Shown piece after piece: positions 22,536 to 35,184 of a stretch of DNA of 64,000 bases. The DNA comes from Chamaea fasciata (taxonomy: Eukaryota > Chordata > Aves > Passeriformes > Sylviidae). Each line of letters opens with the position of its first letter. The stretch's first letter is position 1. Where the stretch lies: the NCBI GenBank assembly GCA_029207755.1, contig JARCOQ010000012.1, forward strand, positions 21,997,740 to 22,061,739. Direction: 5' to 3'. The translations under genes and the position numbers were made by a program. The notes beneath the pieces are model-generated. The model saw nothing but the letters and a program-made list of their open reading frames with translations. It was not told where the DNA came from and searched no databases.

Positions 22536-24369
22536 GTAAGTATCTGTGGGGCCGTTTTCCAGGGAAATTGACTGGTTGACATTACAAGCTGCCATGACGT
22601 GGTTTTTATATGCATCGGCCTGTGTGAGAGGAAGCAAGATATTCCAAGATTCCATCTGGGTGAGGCAAAAGGAACCTGGCTCTGGAGTGGTTTTAGCTGG
22701 GGCACTCCTCAGTGAAATCAGGTGCAGAGATGTTGGAGCAGAAATTCGTCTGGATTGTGTTGACGAGTTCTCCCATAATTTTATGGAAGGTCTTTAGCTG
22801 TGTGTGTCACGGTTTTTGAGCTCTGAGATCAAGAGAAACCTGTGGTCCTTTGCTCCTCGGAGAGCATGGGTTTCCCTGTGCTTTCCCTGTGCCATCTACA
22901 TTTGCTTTGTGCCAAACTGCTGTTCATGGTAGAGAAGAGGGTGTGAGGTCTGTCCTCAGACTGCTGGTGGGGAGGCAATTTTCACACCTGCTGTGGGTCA
23001 GGCCAGTTGGGCTGTCCACACAAAGACATGTGTGGGGGTTGTGCACCCCCCCAGCCTGTGGTCTCTGTGCCTTTGAAGAGCATCTTTGGGGACCGGCTGC
23101 AGAGAATGGCTGTTTAATATGTGAAGGCTGCATAGGGCAGAGGAGCTGGGGCTGCTCCCCTGGCAGGGAGAGCAGGGCTGCTGCAGCCAGGAAGGGCTTG
23201 TAGGCTGGGCCTGGGGCTGGGTGGGATGTCTGCTGGAGGGGGAGATCTCTGAGGGGCTTGAGGTCTGTTCTTCTCCATGCTGGGTGTGTTGAACTTGGAG
23301 CTGGTTAAAACCTGATCCTGTGGACTTGTTTGTGTCTGTGGATAAAGCATCAGGCCATGTGGGAAAGTCCAGCCACAGCCTCCTGAGCCAAGGAGGAGGG
23401 GCATGATTTTTCCTCTTGCTGCTTTTCCTGCAGTTTGGGGGATAAATGTAACCTTAAAGTGAGGGATTTTTCCAGGACAGCTTTCTCGAACTACACAATG
23501 AAATTCTGCCTTCCACCTCTTCAGGGAGCAATGCACCTTGGCTGGGTGGGCCTGGTGTGTAAAGGATGGGCTTCACGTGCTCGTTCCAGGGCTGGACCTG
23601 CAGAGCTGTGTCTGTACAGCTGTGCTGGTGCGGGGCCTTTCCTCCCTCCTTTGGGCAGCTTCCAGCTCTCTTGGCCAATCTGTGAAGCCCATGAGAAACC
23701 AGAGGACACGAGTTCTTAGGAAGAGTGGGCCATGCCCACTGAGCACATGTCATCCAGTTTTCCCTCTGCTTCCTTCTTTCCTGCTCTGCCATAACCATTT
23801 AGAGGTGACTTTTCCAAAGCAGAAGGCCCTGGGGCACCTCTCTACAGCGGATGATCAGTGGGAAGTGAGGGCCTCGGTCCTTTAGGGGACGTTGAAAAGC
23901 ATTGATGGCCTCTTGGGAAAGGATAGTTTGGTGTTGGGGTTTTGCTCAACTGGTTTTGCGGAGATATTCTTCAGGCTCTCAGCAGTGTCCTCCAGCTGTG
24001 TGGTTTCTGGAGTGGGATTTGAGCCGTCATGACTTCCTCTGGCCCTGAGCCTTTGTGAGAAGCCAGGAGAGAGAAAGCAGCTTTCCTTGGCACACACTCC
24101 AGAGAAGGACTGGGGAAGGAACACTCTCCTGAGGATAAGCGTCCCTTGGGTTGGGCAAAACTGGGTTAATTAGGTGAGAGTCTGTTAAAGGAGGGGAAAA
24201 TACAGGTTGTGTAAGCTCTGCTGTTCCCCAATACTGCAGCTTAAATTTAGGGAAATTAGGCCTTTAGGATTTTTATCCTCCCCTCTTTAGTCTTCTCCTT
24301 TTCTTACACCCCATAAGAGACCAGGGTGTATGGTTTCCATCCTAAATGCACATTATGCGTGTCTTACAG
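22536..24369. other. Intron N-O, unit 1
   Basis: 1.8 kb. No mobile element or RNA gene recognised; several short open frames here have no family resemblance. Confidence 0.5.
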
Positions 24370-24608
24370 GCTTGTAAACCTCACTGCTATGTTATTGAAC
24401 CCAGGGAAGGAGTGATCCCCGCCAGGGGTGATGTTCATGTGACTGTCACAGCAACCCTGGATGACACTGGGGTTTTTGCTGATGCTCTCCAGCTGTTCAT
24501 TGGGAACAGACTTTGGACCACCTCCACCCTCCTGGCTTTTGGCACTGGCACCACAATTGTCACAGACAAACCACTTGCCCCGGAGCTCAACTTGGGATAC
24601 CAATTCAG
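24370..24608 (+). CDS. HYDIN: HYDIN exon O, unit 1
   Basis: 239 bases, phase 0 in, two bases out, acceptor gtcttacag, donor gtagga. Encodes YVIEPREGVIPARGDVHVTV, LLAFGTGTTIVTDKPLAPEL and NLGYQFR. The GTGTTIV/DKPxAPELNLG block is one of the clearest HYDIN signatures. Six residues differ from unit 2. Confidence 0.92.
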
Positions 24609-26280
24609 GTAGGAGATCTCCCACTCCCACCTCTCCTTCTGTCTCAACAAGGAGCAGTTTTGCTGTAGTCCTTCAGGCACGATCTTCTTCAGTGTTCAAA
24701 GACCCTGACTCCTTCCCTGAAGGCAGAGATACCTTTAGAGACATGTGATGGCCAGTTGAGCGTTGCTAGGTACCCTCAAAAACCACTGAAAGAGAAACCA
24801 GTTGCTCAATTGCCACTGAATTGCCTTCAGTTCTAACACATCTATGTCCTCACTTGGTCAAGTAATGATCTCGCAGGCTCCCCCAGAACAAAAGGTTCCC
24901 AAAATGGCGCCTGGGTGAGGCGGGCCCTCCGTGTGGCTGCGGGACCAAGGGAAGATGGCATCGCACCCTTCCCTTCCAAAATGGCACCTGCCAGGCAAGC
25001 AGGGGCCCTGGGAACAAAGAGACGGGAGGGTGACGACCCCCCTGGGAAGGCAGGAGCCCGCAGAGCAGTTCCAGAGGCAGATGGAAACTTGCTGGTTTGT
25101 GTGGGGCCTGCAGTGCCGCTGCCAACGCTTCCTCACGCTGCTCGTGGGCTCTGCTGCTGCCCTGCCTGCCCAGGACTGATGCTTGTGCGGGAGGCCAGAA
25201 TGTTAGGGTGCCCTCTCAGGTGCATCACCTCTGGGTTTGACCGGCAGCCTCAGGATGGCCTAAAATATTAGCGAGGCAGCATGATCAGAGGTGTTTGAAA
25301 AGCAAAACTGTTTTAATTAAGGTGAAAATAAGAAGCCATGCAGAAAAAAGAGAAAAAGCTGTGCCGAGTGCAAGGAGGACCTTTGCACTTGCTACAACAC
25401 CCCAAAAATGCCCTGAGGATCTTCCTCTATTCTCTTAAGCATGTAACAATCCAGGCCGGATTCTTGGCATCCTGCCCAATAGAAATAGGAACAGGGCTTG
25501 AGGCACAGTCTCAAAGATCCAAGGGCTGCGTCCGTCCTGGCACAAGGCCAAAAAAGGTATCAAAACCTCTGGTTTTTACCTCATGAGTGAAACAAAGAAT
25601 GGAACCCAAATCCTTCCCTTAAATGGAAGCCTCCTTGCCACTGTGGGGCTGCAAACCCTACCAGGTGAGGTACACTTCTACACAGGACCTTGCTCATTTT
25701 TCCGTTGCCAGCAGAGTTTGCAAAGTTCACTTCAAAACAGTTTCTGATTGCGAAATGAAGTTTCTACAAATGACCACCAGTGCAAAACCAAAGCTTCTAT
25801 GAACGAGAGAGCCCCTGCTCCCCTGGTTTCCTCTCCTAGAGCAGACAGATGATTTCTAGCAGCTTGCTGGGATCGTCCAGAAACTTCCTCCGCGCTGGCT
25901 TTTAAAAATGCCTGCAATCATACCCCCGCACACAAGGGCCTCAGGTGCAGGATCTCAAAGATTCAATAACAGTTTCGGGTGCAGATTAATGCAAAATACA
26001 GTAACAGTATGAATCACCCCAGAACACACATTTTGGAGGAAAACACCAGATCCTGTTAGCCTGGCCTGGAAAATGCTACATTACCATTAGAAACATATTC
26101 CTCCTTGCAATAACGACATCAGAAGGGCAGCTTATCAGACACTGTTCCCGGTCCACATTAAGAGCTGCAAATGAAGACGGTCTCCAAGCTATTAACAGCT
26201 CAGAATCCTCATTGGGAGCAATCTGATGACCAGGACAATAGCTTCTCCCATACTATTTTCCATTCTGGTTTCTCTTCTAG
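24609..26280. other. Intron O-P, unit 1
   Basis: 1.7 kb. Bases 24,657-24,965 are absent from unit 2; the edges share GCA, so a microhomology deletion in unit 2 is likely. From about 25,290 to 26,270 the two units differ more than elsewhere. No named element recognised, although parts look LTR-like. Confidence 0.45.
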
Positions 26281-26539
26281 CCTCCTTCCCTGTGCTCATC
26301 AGTTCAGACTAACAGATGGGGGCCACCACTTCCATCAGCTCTTCTGGAAGGTGGAATGTAACAGGCCAGCTGGGAAGGAGGGCCAGAGCACCTCAGCCCA
26401 CAGTAGCCCCAAGGCCAAACGTGATTCCCAGAGGCCCAAACGTACGGCCCCCGTGTTTGGGCTGGAGCCGCTGTCAATGGACCTGAAGCCAGGAGAGTCT
26501 GTGGACTTGGTGCTGCCAGGCTTCTCCCGCAAGGCGCAG
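26281..26539 (+). CDS. HYDIN: HYDIN exon P, unit 1
   Basis: 259 bases, completing a serine with exon O and leaving in phase 0; acceptor tctcttctag, donor gtgagg. Encodes HHFHQLFWKVECNRP, a polar linker (STSAHSSPKAKRDSQRPKR), then PVFGLEPLSMDLKPGESVD. Nine residues differ from unit 2, against one silent change. Its phase-0 end is compatible with both exon A of unit 2 and exon Q. Confidence 0.9.
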
Positions 26540-28328
26540 GTGAGGTCCCCACCACGGGCTGAGCTGGGGAAGCATCAGATCCCCTCCCCTGGGCTCGTTC
26601 CACAGTCCCTTGACATTTGCCTGGGGAAATGAGCCTGTTTGGCTCCCTTTGTGCAGCTCACAGTCAAAGCTCAGGGGCTGAGTCGTCTACGCTTTCTGCT
26701 GGAATCACTATCATTAGTGGCATTGGCACGGCAGGAAATGTTCTGAAACAGCCCTGGAATCAGATTGATGTAGCAGAAGCAGTAGGAGGCCTTTAGGTGC
26801 CACTTCAGGCTCCTGCTAAGATTCATCCAGCTCTGCTCAGATTTTCCAAAAGCAGCATGGTGCTCTGCTTTCCCCTTGGAGAACCACAGAACATCCAAAG
26901 CCATGTGCTCCTGTTTTGCAGTTTCCCAAGAGAGCTGAGAGGGAAAAAGTTGAAAAACGTCAGCAGTCGTGTTGGACTCTAAAGGGGAAAACTGAGACCA
27001 TTTGAATTTCAGTCAGGGAAACATTTTCTTAAATGAGGCTTGTGCCAAGAGTGGGCTGGTGGGAAGAGACAGGAAGGACTCAAAATCATCTGGTTTAGAC
27101 TTTTTGAGAGCATTTTGGTGCTCAGGGGTTGATATCTATGTGTTGAAAATGCATGTTTGCTGTGTCTGTGTATCCCAGAGAGCAGAACTTGGCCTGCTGG
27201 CTGCAAGCGGGAATGCCCAGCAGCCCAGCTTGCCTGCACAGGCAGCAAGAACCCCTGGAGAGCCAAGGTTGGCTTTTAATACTGAAACCACACTGTGAGT
27301 CAGTGCTGGTCATGTTTTGAAATATTCCCCCCGCAGGCCCGGCCCCCCTCCCCAGGGCTAGCTCTGGAGAGGCTTTGGAGGAATATCTCCGAAGGGACAG
27401 GACAAAAGATTTCAAAAGAGGCTCTTACCCCCAGATTATTCCAAGTCGTTTATTCCTCAAAGGGGTCCAGGGGCCGAAAGAGAGAGAACAAAGAAATCCA
27501 GGGGTCTTATCTAGTCTCCTATTTTGGGAGGGTCCTGGCATTCAGCCAATTAGGTGTGGACATGTAGGGAGGAAATTCCAGAAGGGTCAAAAGGCGAGAG
27601 ACCATTCCCCTAAAGAATTGCAAGGTTTCTCCAGGAGGAAAATGCCTTTGAAGCCCACAGTCAACAGGCACAACCTGTCTGTGTTTCCATCACTTTCGGG
27701 GAGGTGATTGCTGTAATCAGTTGATGATTCTTCCTTGCTGCTTTACTGGCGCTTTAAATTCTCTTTGTCATCTCCCTTTTTTAGGGATTGCTGTGTTCCT
27801 TCTTTTGCTTTTCAGGTTTGCTTTTGTTCCCAGTAAGGCCACAGTGTTTGGTCTCCTCTCTTGCTGCTCTGCCTGCATGACTGTATCCCCCAGAACTGCC
27901 CTATCCAAAGCTGACCTGCTAGAAAGGAATTTCTTCCTCCCCGCAGGAGAATGTGCTGTTATGCTTTCAGGTAGCCCATTCCCTCCGTGGAACACGACTG
28001 CATAGCTGTGTGCAGGCAGAAATCAGCAGGTTTTTGGCCCTGTTGAATATGCAGATGATTTGGTTCAGGTGCTCTTGTCTCCATCCTGCCGGTGCTGACC
28101 TGCTCGGCCCTTCCTTCCCACCAGGCACTGCCCTACTGCCCCTGGCCAAAATGCTGGAGCCAGACAGAAGGGATTCAAGTTCACCCTTGGGAATTCTGTG
28201 CCTGTACCTCCACAGCAGAAAGGGCTTTGGAAAAGGGGTCAAGGAAGGACGTCACCAGGGCATGGACAGGTCTCCTCTTGTCCTGTTTCCTCAAGTGGCA
28301 AAATCATGGTTCCATGTCTTTCCTGCAG
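26540..28328. other. Intron containing the duplication junction
   Basis: Begins as the exon P intron of unit 1 and switches at 26,632-26,634 to the pre-exon-A intron of unit 2. Apart from the junction it repeats 71-1,767, including the weak LTR-like stretch. Confidence 0.8.
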
Positions 28329-28463
28329 AATCTTCAGGGGGTGCAGGTCTCCATGGAGAGCTCACCTTACTTCCAGCTGGCGGGCCCCAGTGATGCATGC
28401 CGTGCCGTGCCAGGAGGCGCCATTACCGATGTGCACGTCCACTTCACTCCTGACGAGAACAAG
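28329..28463 (+). CDS. HYDIN: HYDIN exon A, unit 2
   Basis: 45 codons, phase 0 at both ends, identical in protein to 1,768-1,902. Acceptor tttcctgcag, donor gtgaga. Encodes the MESSPYFQL to HFTPDENK stretch near the HYDIN N-terminus. Intron A-B (28,464-29,887) has nothing recognised. Confidence 0.92.
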
Positions 28464-29887
28464 GTGAGACTGGAGGAGCCAAAACACAGAATTATCTCCA
28501 AAGCCATTGTTGTCCCTGCACTCTGGGTACAGCCCATGCTGTGAGCTTGGCTCCAGGCCGTGGGCAGGCAGCCTGCAGCCAGTCCCAGCTTGGCATGTGC
28601 TGTCAGGCCCTGCACCCAGGCCTGACAGGCCCTGCTTCCCCTCGCTGCACATTCCTCTGAGCATTCCCAAGGGAAGAAAGATGCCCAGGGAACAGTAGGC
28701 AAACGGTAGAGGGGTGTTGATAGATGTCTGGCCATCTCTAGGTATAGTGGAAGGGGTTTCGTTATTCTGCAAAGTACTAGAGGAACAAAGAGGTCAGAGA
28801 GCTTTCCGCCTTCCTGACGGGCAACAGCTTCCCTGCCTCACCCGGGGCTGGAGAAAGGACGGTGCTTTTTCACACCCTCTGTTCTCCAGCCTTGCGGCTG
28901 TGCTGTCCCAGAGCACAGCTGACCATGACACGGCTGCAAGGCCAGGGCAGAGGATGTGCTGTGCCCGTGGGCCCAGCCTGGCACAGGCACACTGAGCTCT
29001 AGGTGCCCTTAGTCAGCAGGAGCTTGGTGAGCTGCAGGGGACTTGGACACCTGCCTGAAAGAGCTCGTGTAGGGCAGGTACAGCCTGCAGGCAGGCAGAC
29101 CTGTGGGCCCAGAGCCGGTGGCAGCGACACTGCTGCGGCTCTGTCTTCATGCCTGTCACTGTGGCTGCTCTGTCAGCTGGCGCCCATTCCATGCCAATTG
29201 TGCTTTTGCGTGCAAGTTTGAACACCAGTGCCGAGGCCCTGGCAAGTCTGCTCTCAGCGCTGTGATCTGGAGGCTCGTTCATACAGAGGGGTTTAGGACA
29301 TGGCATGGAAGGGAGGAGGCCTTGCAGGGAAACAAAGAGAGGCTCTTTGCAACAGCATCCTGCTACCTCTTAGCACTGTTCTTCTCGTGACTTGGTTGGA
29401 GAGGCAAAGTTAGAGGGGAGTTCTGAGCAAACAGATATTTCTACACCAGGCCAGAGGTCCAGGATCTCTTTGGGTGCAGCTGTTCTCTCAGTTTCCTTTT
29501 GCTGCTTAGATTCAGTTTAACACTTTGTCCTATTCTCAATCCGTGGGAATATAGTAACCTAAGGAGGAATGTCCTGTGTTCCCTAGCTCCATGTTCCTTA
29601 GAAGGGACTTAGGAATTATTTAACATCATTAAAATTGAGAGTAAAAATTATGGTGGCCCTGGGCACTTGTCTGTATGACCCAAGTGACACAAGAGCTTAA
29701 TGCCACTGAGATAGGTTTTGCAAAGTGCACTGCTGCCTTTAAAATGTGAGATATTAGTAGAACTTATTGTTCATTTGGGGGTGGAATAGGTAAATTGATA
29801 CCCTTGAAGGGATATAGGAAATGGCTTTTCTTCTGCCATGGAGATGGCACCAAATGACCTGTGCTGAGACAGTTTCTTTTCCTGCAG

Positions 29888-30087
29888 GTTTATTCCCATG
29901 AGCTCGTCTGCGTCAGTGGAGAGGAAAGGATAGTTGTGCCAATTCGGGCCATCCCTGCCCGAGCTATCCTGGACTTCCCAGACGAGCTGGACTTCTCAAA
30001 GTGTCCGGTCAAGGGCAGCACCCGCAAGAGTCTGCTGATTCAGAATTGTGGTAGTGTGGCAGCTCATTACCAGCTGGGCACCGAGAG
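29888..30087 (+). CDS. HYDIN: HYDIN exon B, unit 2
   Basis: 200 bases, same splice sites as unit 1. Encodes IVVPIRAIPARAILDFPDEL and onward. Ends HYQLGTER, where unit 1 has Ser in place of Gly. Intact. Confidence 0.93.
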
Positions 30088-31619
30088 GTGAGGCAGCTCA
30101 TCTGTCCTTGTGCAAAACACCTTTGGGGGATAACAGAGTTGGGAAAGAACAACAGAAGGAACCAGAGCATGGGAGCTGCTGCCCTGCATCGCTGGCTGGA
30201 AATGGGCAGGATGGATGGCATCTGCTCTTGCTTTCAGTGTTCTTAGCAGGATGCAGCCTTTGAGCTTTCTCTGCCCCAGATTTCCTGGGGGGTGCTGGAA
30301 CATGTTCGTTGCTGGCTTGCGCCCTCCTGAGCACAAGCAGCTTCTGAAATGGGTACTCACCACTGTCAGCCAAACAGACCCATTCTCTGGGAGGACACAG
30401 GCACATGGCTTTCCAGTGGTGCCTGCATCAGATGCCCAACATGAGCTGTGTTGCAGGCAGCCGGTGCAGTTCCTGTTACTTAAAGCTGATCTGATTTCCC
30501 TTGTCAGCTGAGGGCATCAGTCCCCTCTTCTGTTCCACGATGAACCTTTGAAAGCCGGTTTAAAATTTCAAACACGTGCTTTAAATCTCTGAATAAGGTC
30601 GTCCCCCCTTTCATTGAGATCTCATTTTATATATTCTGAAGTTCCTGTGTTTCTGCTGTTTTTTCATTTTGGTTTGTGTTAAATGTTTGCCAAAAGATCA
30701 TGAATTCTTCATTGGGAACTTTCATAAATGTCAAGCTCCTCCAAGGCCTATCAATACACCACATGCCCATAGGCATAGGCACAGGTGTATTAGAAACATG
30801 AGACATTTAGTGACTATGTGAAAAGCAATTGGGCTGATTTAGAAGATAAAAGTATAGAATAACTTTCTCTAGAGGGGACCTCTGGAAATTGTCCGAGCAA
30901 ATACGCTGCTCAAAGCAAGACCAGTGTCCGGGGATTGCAAGGGGCCATTGGGAGATCTGGAGTTGTCTTTAGATGCCATACAAGGAAACAAACATACAAA
31001 TGGACTAGTTAAAAAGCCGAAGAAGACCTATTAAAACCCCTCCATGACCTTATCTTTTCTGCCTGTCGGGTGCAGTAGTGATTCATTGAAAGGGTAGATC
31101 TAACAGGATGAGAACTATCTTAAGGAACAGCTGACAATTAACTCACTATATTGCTCTAATCAAGCCATAAAAGGCCAAAATTTATCCTGCCAGCCCCATC
31201 TCTTGGCAGTGGTTTTCATTTGGTTATTATAGCGTCAGGGATGTCTCCTTCACAGTCCTTCTTATCTGTGGGCTCAGGGAACAGCTTAGTGATGTTGACT
31301 GAAATTCAGAGGAGTTAAGTTTAACTGTAGAGCTTGTGTCCTTGGGTCTTGGGGAGCCAGGTCTATATGAGAGATGACTGCTCCAGCAGGAACAGGGGAG
31401 TCTGGTGGGTACAGCCTGGGGTGGGATGTAGGAGATGCAAGGGCTGATTTGCACTCAGTTTTTCAGCCCTGACAACTGAAACTTGGCTGGATCTTCTTCT
31501 CCTGGTAATTTGAAAATAAGAAGATATCTTCTTTCTCACGCAACCCCTGAGGTCACTCCCAGGAGTGTTATTCGCATCCTGCCATCTGAGGGCAGGAGTA
31601 TGTAACATGGGGCAGGAGT

Positions 31620-32018
31620 GGGAAGGGAAGGGAAGGGAAGGGAAGGGAAGGGAAGGGAAGGGAAGGGAAGGGAAGGGAAGGGAAGGGAAGGGAAGGGAAG
31701 GGAAGGGAAGGGAAGGGAAGGGAAGGGAAGGGAAGGGAAGGGAAGGGAAGGGAAGGGAAGGGAAGGGAAGGGAAGGGAAGGGAAGGGAAGGGAAGGGAAG
31801 GGAAGGGAAGGGAAGGGAAGGGAAGGGAAGGGAAGGGAAGGGAAGGGAAGGGAAGGGAAGGGAAGGGAAGGGAAGGGAAGGGAAGGGAAGGGAAGGGAAG
31901 GGAAGGGAAGGGAAGGGAAGGGAAGGGAAGGGAAGGGAAGGGAAGGGAAGGGAAGGGAAGGGAAGGGAAGGGAAGGGAAGGGAAGGGAAGGGAAGGGAAG
32001 GGAAGGGAAGGGAAGGGA
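31620..32018 (+). repeat. (GGGAA)n pentanucleotide microsatellite, unit 2
   Basis: About 399 bases, roughly 80 units, perfect by eye. That is 160 bases (32 units) longer than in unit 1. Same position in intron B-C and same strand composition. Confidence 0.97.
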
Positions 32019-33555
32019 GTGCTGAAGTGTGGCCAGGGACTCCCTTAACTGGCAGCTTCTCTTTCTGGCAAAATTCCTGACAAAACAATAAGAAAAAAAT
32101 CCTGTGCCTTGCCCACACCAGGCACCGATCCCCCAAGCCCCAGCAGAGACCTGCAGCAGTGCTGGCTCACCCTCGGGGCAGATGTGGGAGCTCGTACAGT
32201 AATCCGGCTCCGGGGCTGCTGGGGCCTTGTCTTTCCTCCTCTCTCCCCAAAATCTCACATCCAGCACATAAACATTGCTGGCCCAAGGCTTCTCCATCAG
32301 CCACTAGTGATGTTCTCACTAGTGGTAATGGAGCAGGTCAGGCCCATAACTGCAGCAATAGGTCCTTAGTGAGCAGAACCTGAAGCAAGTTCATCAGCTG
32401 TCACTACTGACATGAATGAAATTCAGCTTGCCAGATGTTCTCTATATTTTTGTGTGTGATAAGTTCATCACCAAACTCCCCAGAACACCCTTTCTGTGCA
32501 CAGATTGACCACCAGCAAAGCACTGAGGAACTTTTGTTTCCTCAGTGGGGCTGTGGAAGAGCACAAAGCCCAGCAACTTCTGGGCAGAAGCACATTTCAC
32601 CTGAGCTGTCCCTGAGCATCAAAGCACGGAGTCTTGTGTTTGTCAGGCAAGAACTGTTCACCTGGTGACCAATCCTAATTGCTCCTGTTACATCCAAAGT
32701 GCACCAAGACATTTGCGTAATTATTTCCAACACATTGCGCAGAGTTTGTCTGGTGAGCCAAGCAAACAGTTACCAGCCTGGATGACAACCCAGGGCCCCA
32801 GACTGCACTGCTGGTAAATACACAAAACCCTCCTGTTCTGCCTCCTCGATGTGCTCCTGCTAATGGTGCTTCATATGGCTGGGATTGGATCCTTCAGATT
32901 GTAAATGGCATCCTCCGTTTGGGTCTTGTTTCCATGTCACTGTATTGCTCTAATCTGCATTTGCACTCTTTCAGAGTTTTGATTGCTCCTTTTTGTAGAG
33001 CAGCTTTCATTGAAATGCTGACAAAATGTGCTAATTCAGGATCTTTTCAAGGTAAAATAAACCAAAGAGCCACGCTGCAAATTCAACAGTAGTTATTCCG
33101 TGGTCTTCAAGAGAAAGTTCCTTCTCCCTGTCTGATTCCTAGGCTGTAATCTCACAAGAGAGATAGTGCCCTAACATTTGCATCTCTTGAGAGGAAGTTT
33201 ATAGGTAGCAGGAAATGAGAAATTCCTGAGGCAGTCAGCGTCAAGTTATGCATGCAGATAGCTCTTAACTCTCTCTGTGCTTTTCACAAACCATTCTCTG
33301 ATGGGATTGCTGGCAGTCAGAAGGCTGGATGCAGAGTATGGGGGAGATTAGGTCGTTTTATCCCACAGGATCTTCTGAGGGCTGGATCTCCTCAGAAGTG
33401 GGTCAGTAGCTGTTTCTGATCCTGGCTGTTCTGTCTGTCTTGGCTGTAGTTTGTTTGCTCCCTGCTTGCCCAAGTGAGCTGAAGTGACCTGCACTGCAGA
33501 AAGAATGTCATGGCCAGAATTCCCCCCAAGTCCTGATCCTCTCTTTGTGTTGCAG

Positions 33556-33677
33556 TCCTTTCTCCGTGGTTCCAGCCGAAGGAATTCTGGGCCCTGGTCA
33601 CACCATGCAGGTGACAGTGGGATTTCACCCGCTGACGTGCGGTGACCATTTCGGGTCCCTGGTGGCGCGCTGCACAG
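33556..33677 (+). CDS. HYDIN: HYDIN exon C, unit 2
   Basis: 122 bases; acceptor ttgcag, donor gtgagt. SPFSVVPAEGILGPGHTMQV and VGFHPL as in unit 1; the last full codon is Thr here. Intron C-D (33,678-34,979) has nothing recognised. Confidence 0.92.
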
Positions 33678-34979
33678 GTGAGTGCTGGGCAACGCATGGG
33701 ACACAGGACAGTTCTCCACCATCACTCCCTGTTCATCCCCCTCAATTCCCTCTAGATGTACCTCCTCTGTTCCAGCTCTGCCCCAAAGAAAACTGAAATA
33801 GCTGGTGTTTAAATGGTTGAAAAAGTGGATCCCCTCTAACAGGGCTGAGATTTTTGGAATTCTGTTTTGCTGGGTGTTGCAGAGTGGAGGAAGGAGGAAC
33901 CCTGATTCTCCACTACTGTGTGGCTATGCCTGGGTGAAGTTTTATTTTACTCCTGGGCAGTGCTGTATGTGAGCTGCGAGGTCTCCATCAGACTCTCTCC
34001 AATGCAGTGTATTTCTTGCACACCTCTGTCCTGTATGCCGCTTCTCCACTGGCTTGTCACAGACCCTTTTACTATGTTGCCCTCTACACATCCATGCAGT
34101 TTTTGCCTAATAACATCTTCAGGCCCTCAAGTTCCTGTATGGTGACAAATCAAGACAAATTTTTCCTCGTCCCCATTTCCCAGGCCGTTCATGCTGTTGC
34201 AAACCTCTCACATCTCCCATTTGATTTCTAGACTGAGGAATCCCATTCAGACTTCATATAGAAGCTGCTCTGTACTTATTAATCTTTCCTTGTCCTTTTG
34301 TATTTAACCTGAAATGCTCCATCTTGGTTTTTGAGATCAGGACAATATGAAATATTTCAAGACTGATGGGGCTGTGGGTTTGGACAGGAAGATGACGATG
34401 ATGATGATTTTTATGGTGTTCATTTTGTAGTGGTTTGTCATATTGCAAAGCCAGGCTGGTTGTGTTTCCTCTCCTGTGTCCCCTCCTGCTGTGGGCTGTC
34501 ACTTCACCTGTTCCTCTGGGTCTCCTTTTTCTGCCCACATGCCCCCAGGCGTATTTGCTTGTCAGCAACAAGGGATCCAAGGGATCAGGAGGGGCAGGAG
34601 TCTCGTGGGATGCGCAGGGGAGACCTCGGCAAGCCAGGATTGACCAGGGCTCCTCAGTGTCACCTGAAGGACTTTGATGCAGAAATCCCAGTGGTCTGAG
34701 TGGGTCACCTGAGCACATCTGACAAATCCCACTGTACATACTGTCACCTTGGGGCCAAATCTCTACAAACACCTTGGAAATAAGGTGGTTAAGGAGGTGC
34801 CCAGGACATCCTCACGCAGTACACACAGAGCTGTCAGGACGTGATAAATGTACTGATCCATGGAACTGCTAATACATTTAAAAGCTATGACACTTTCTTC
34901 CGTGACCTGTGGTTTGCTTTGTTCCTTGTGCTTCCATCAGCAACTGAGCTAGCTGAGCAAAGACTCTGCTTTGTTCCAG

Positions 34980-35184
34980 GTGAAGAAAGTTTCTTCACAT
35001 TCCTTCGCGCAGAAGCTGCAGATGTCAACATTGGATTGAGCACATATTCCATGAAGGTTGAGAAGACTTTCATCACCACATCAAGCCACACAAGCATGTT
35101 CATCAGAAACAGGAGTAACATCACAGCCCACTTCCAGTGGAAGATGTTTCCTACTGAGGAAGCCGACAATGAAGAGAAGAGGAG
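34980..35184 (+). CDS. HYDIN: HYDIN exon D, unit 2
   Basis: 205 bases, acceptor ttgttccag, donor gttggt (weak). Encodes the RNRSNITAHFQWKMF strand and an acidic linker with Glu where unit 1 has Val. Open. Confidence 0.91.

Larger units (their letters stand above)
1768..26539 (+). pseudogene. HYDIN: HYDIN exons A-P, unit 1: partial, damaged duplicate
   Basis: Sixteen exons homologous to unit 2 exons A-P. Thirteen look intact. Exon E has a frameshift with a stop at 10,247-10,249, exon L has lost its acceptor AG (AA at 20,770-20,771), and exon J lacks 24 bases. A transcript using all unit 1 exons would end in exon E and probably be degraded by nonsense-mediated decay. Skipping E alone or L alone breaks frame, whereas skipping B to E (720 bases), K plus L (237 bases) or the whole block keeps frame. 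Pseudogene is my inference; sequencing error in the A run of exon E and false duplication in the assembly remain possible. Confidence 0.6.
71..26633 (+). repeat. Tandem duplication unit 1 (upstream, about 26.56 kb)
   Basis: This stretch is repeated almost base for base from 26,632 onward. The left edge is where the unique sequence of bases 1-70 gives way to sequence also found at 26,632 (shared start agcctgtttg). The unit contains HYDIN exons A to P. Indels against unit 2: 160 bases fewer of (GGGAA)n, 48 fewer of TCC tract, 24 missing in exon J, 85 missing near 14,723, and about 309 extra at 24,657-24,965. These nearly cancel, so the units have almost equal length. Confidence 0.93.
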
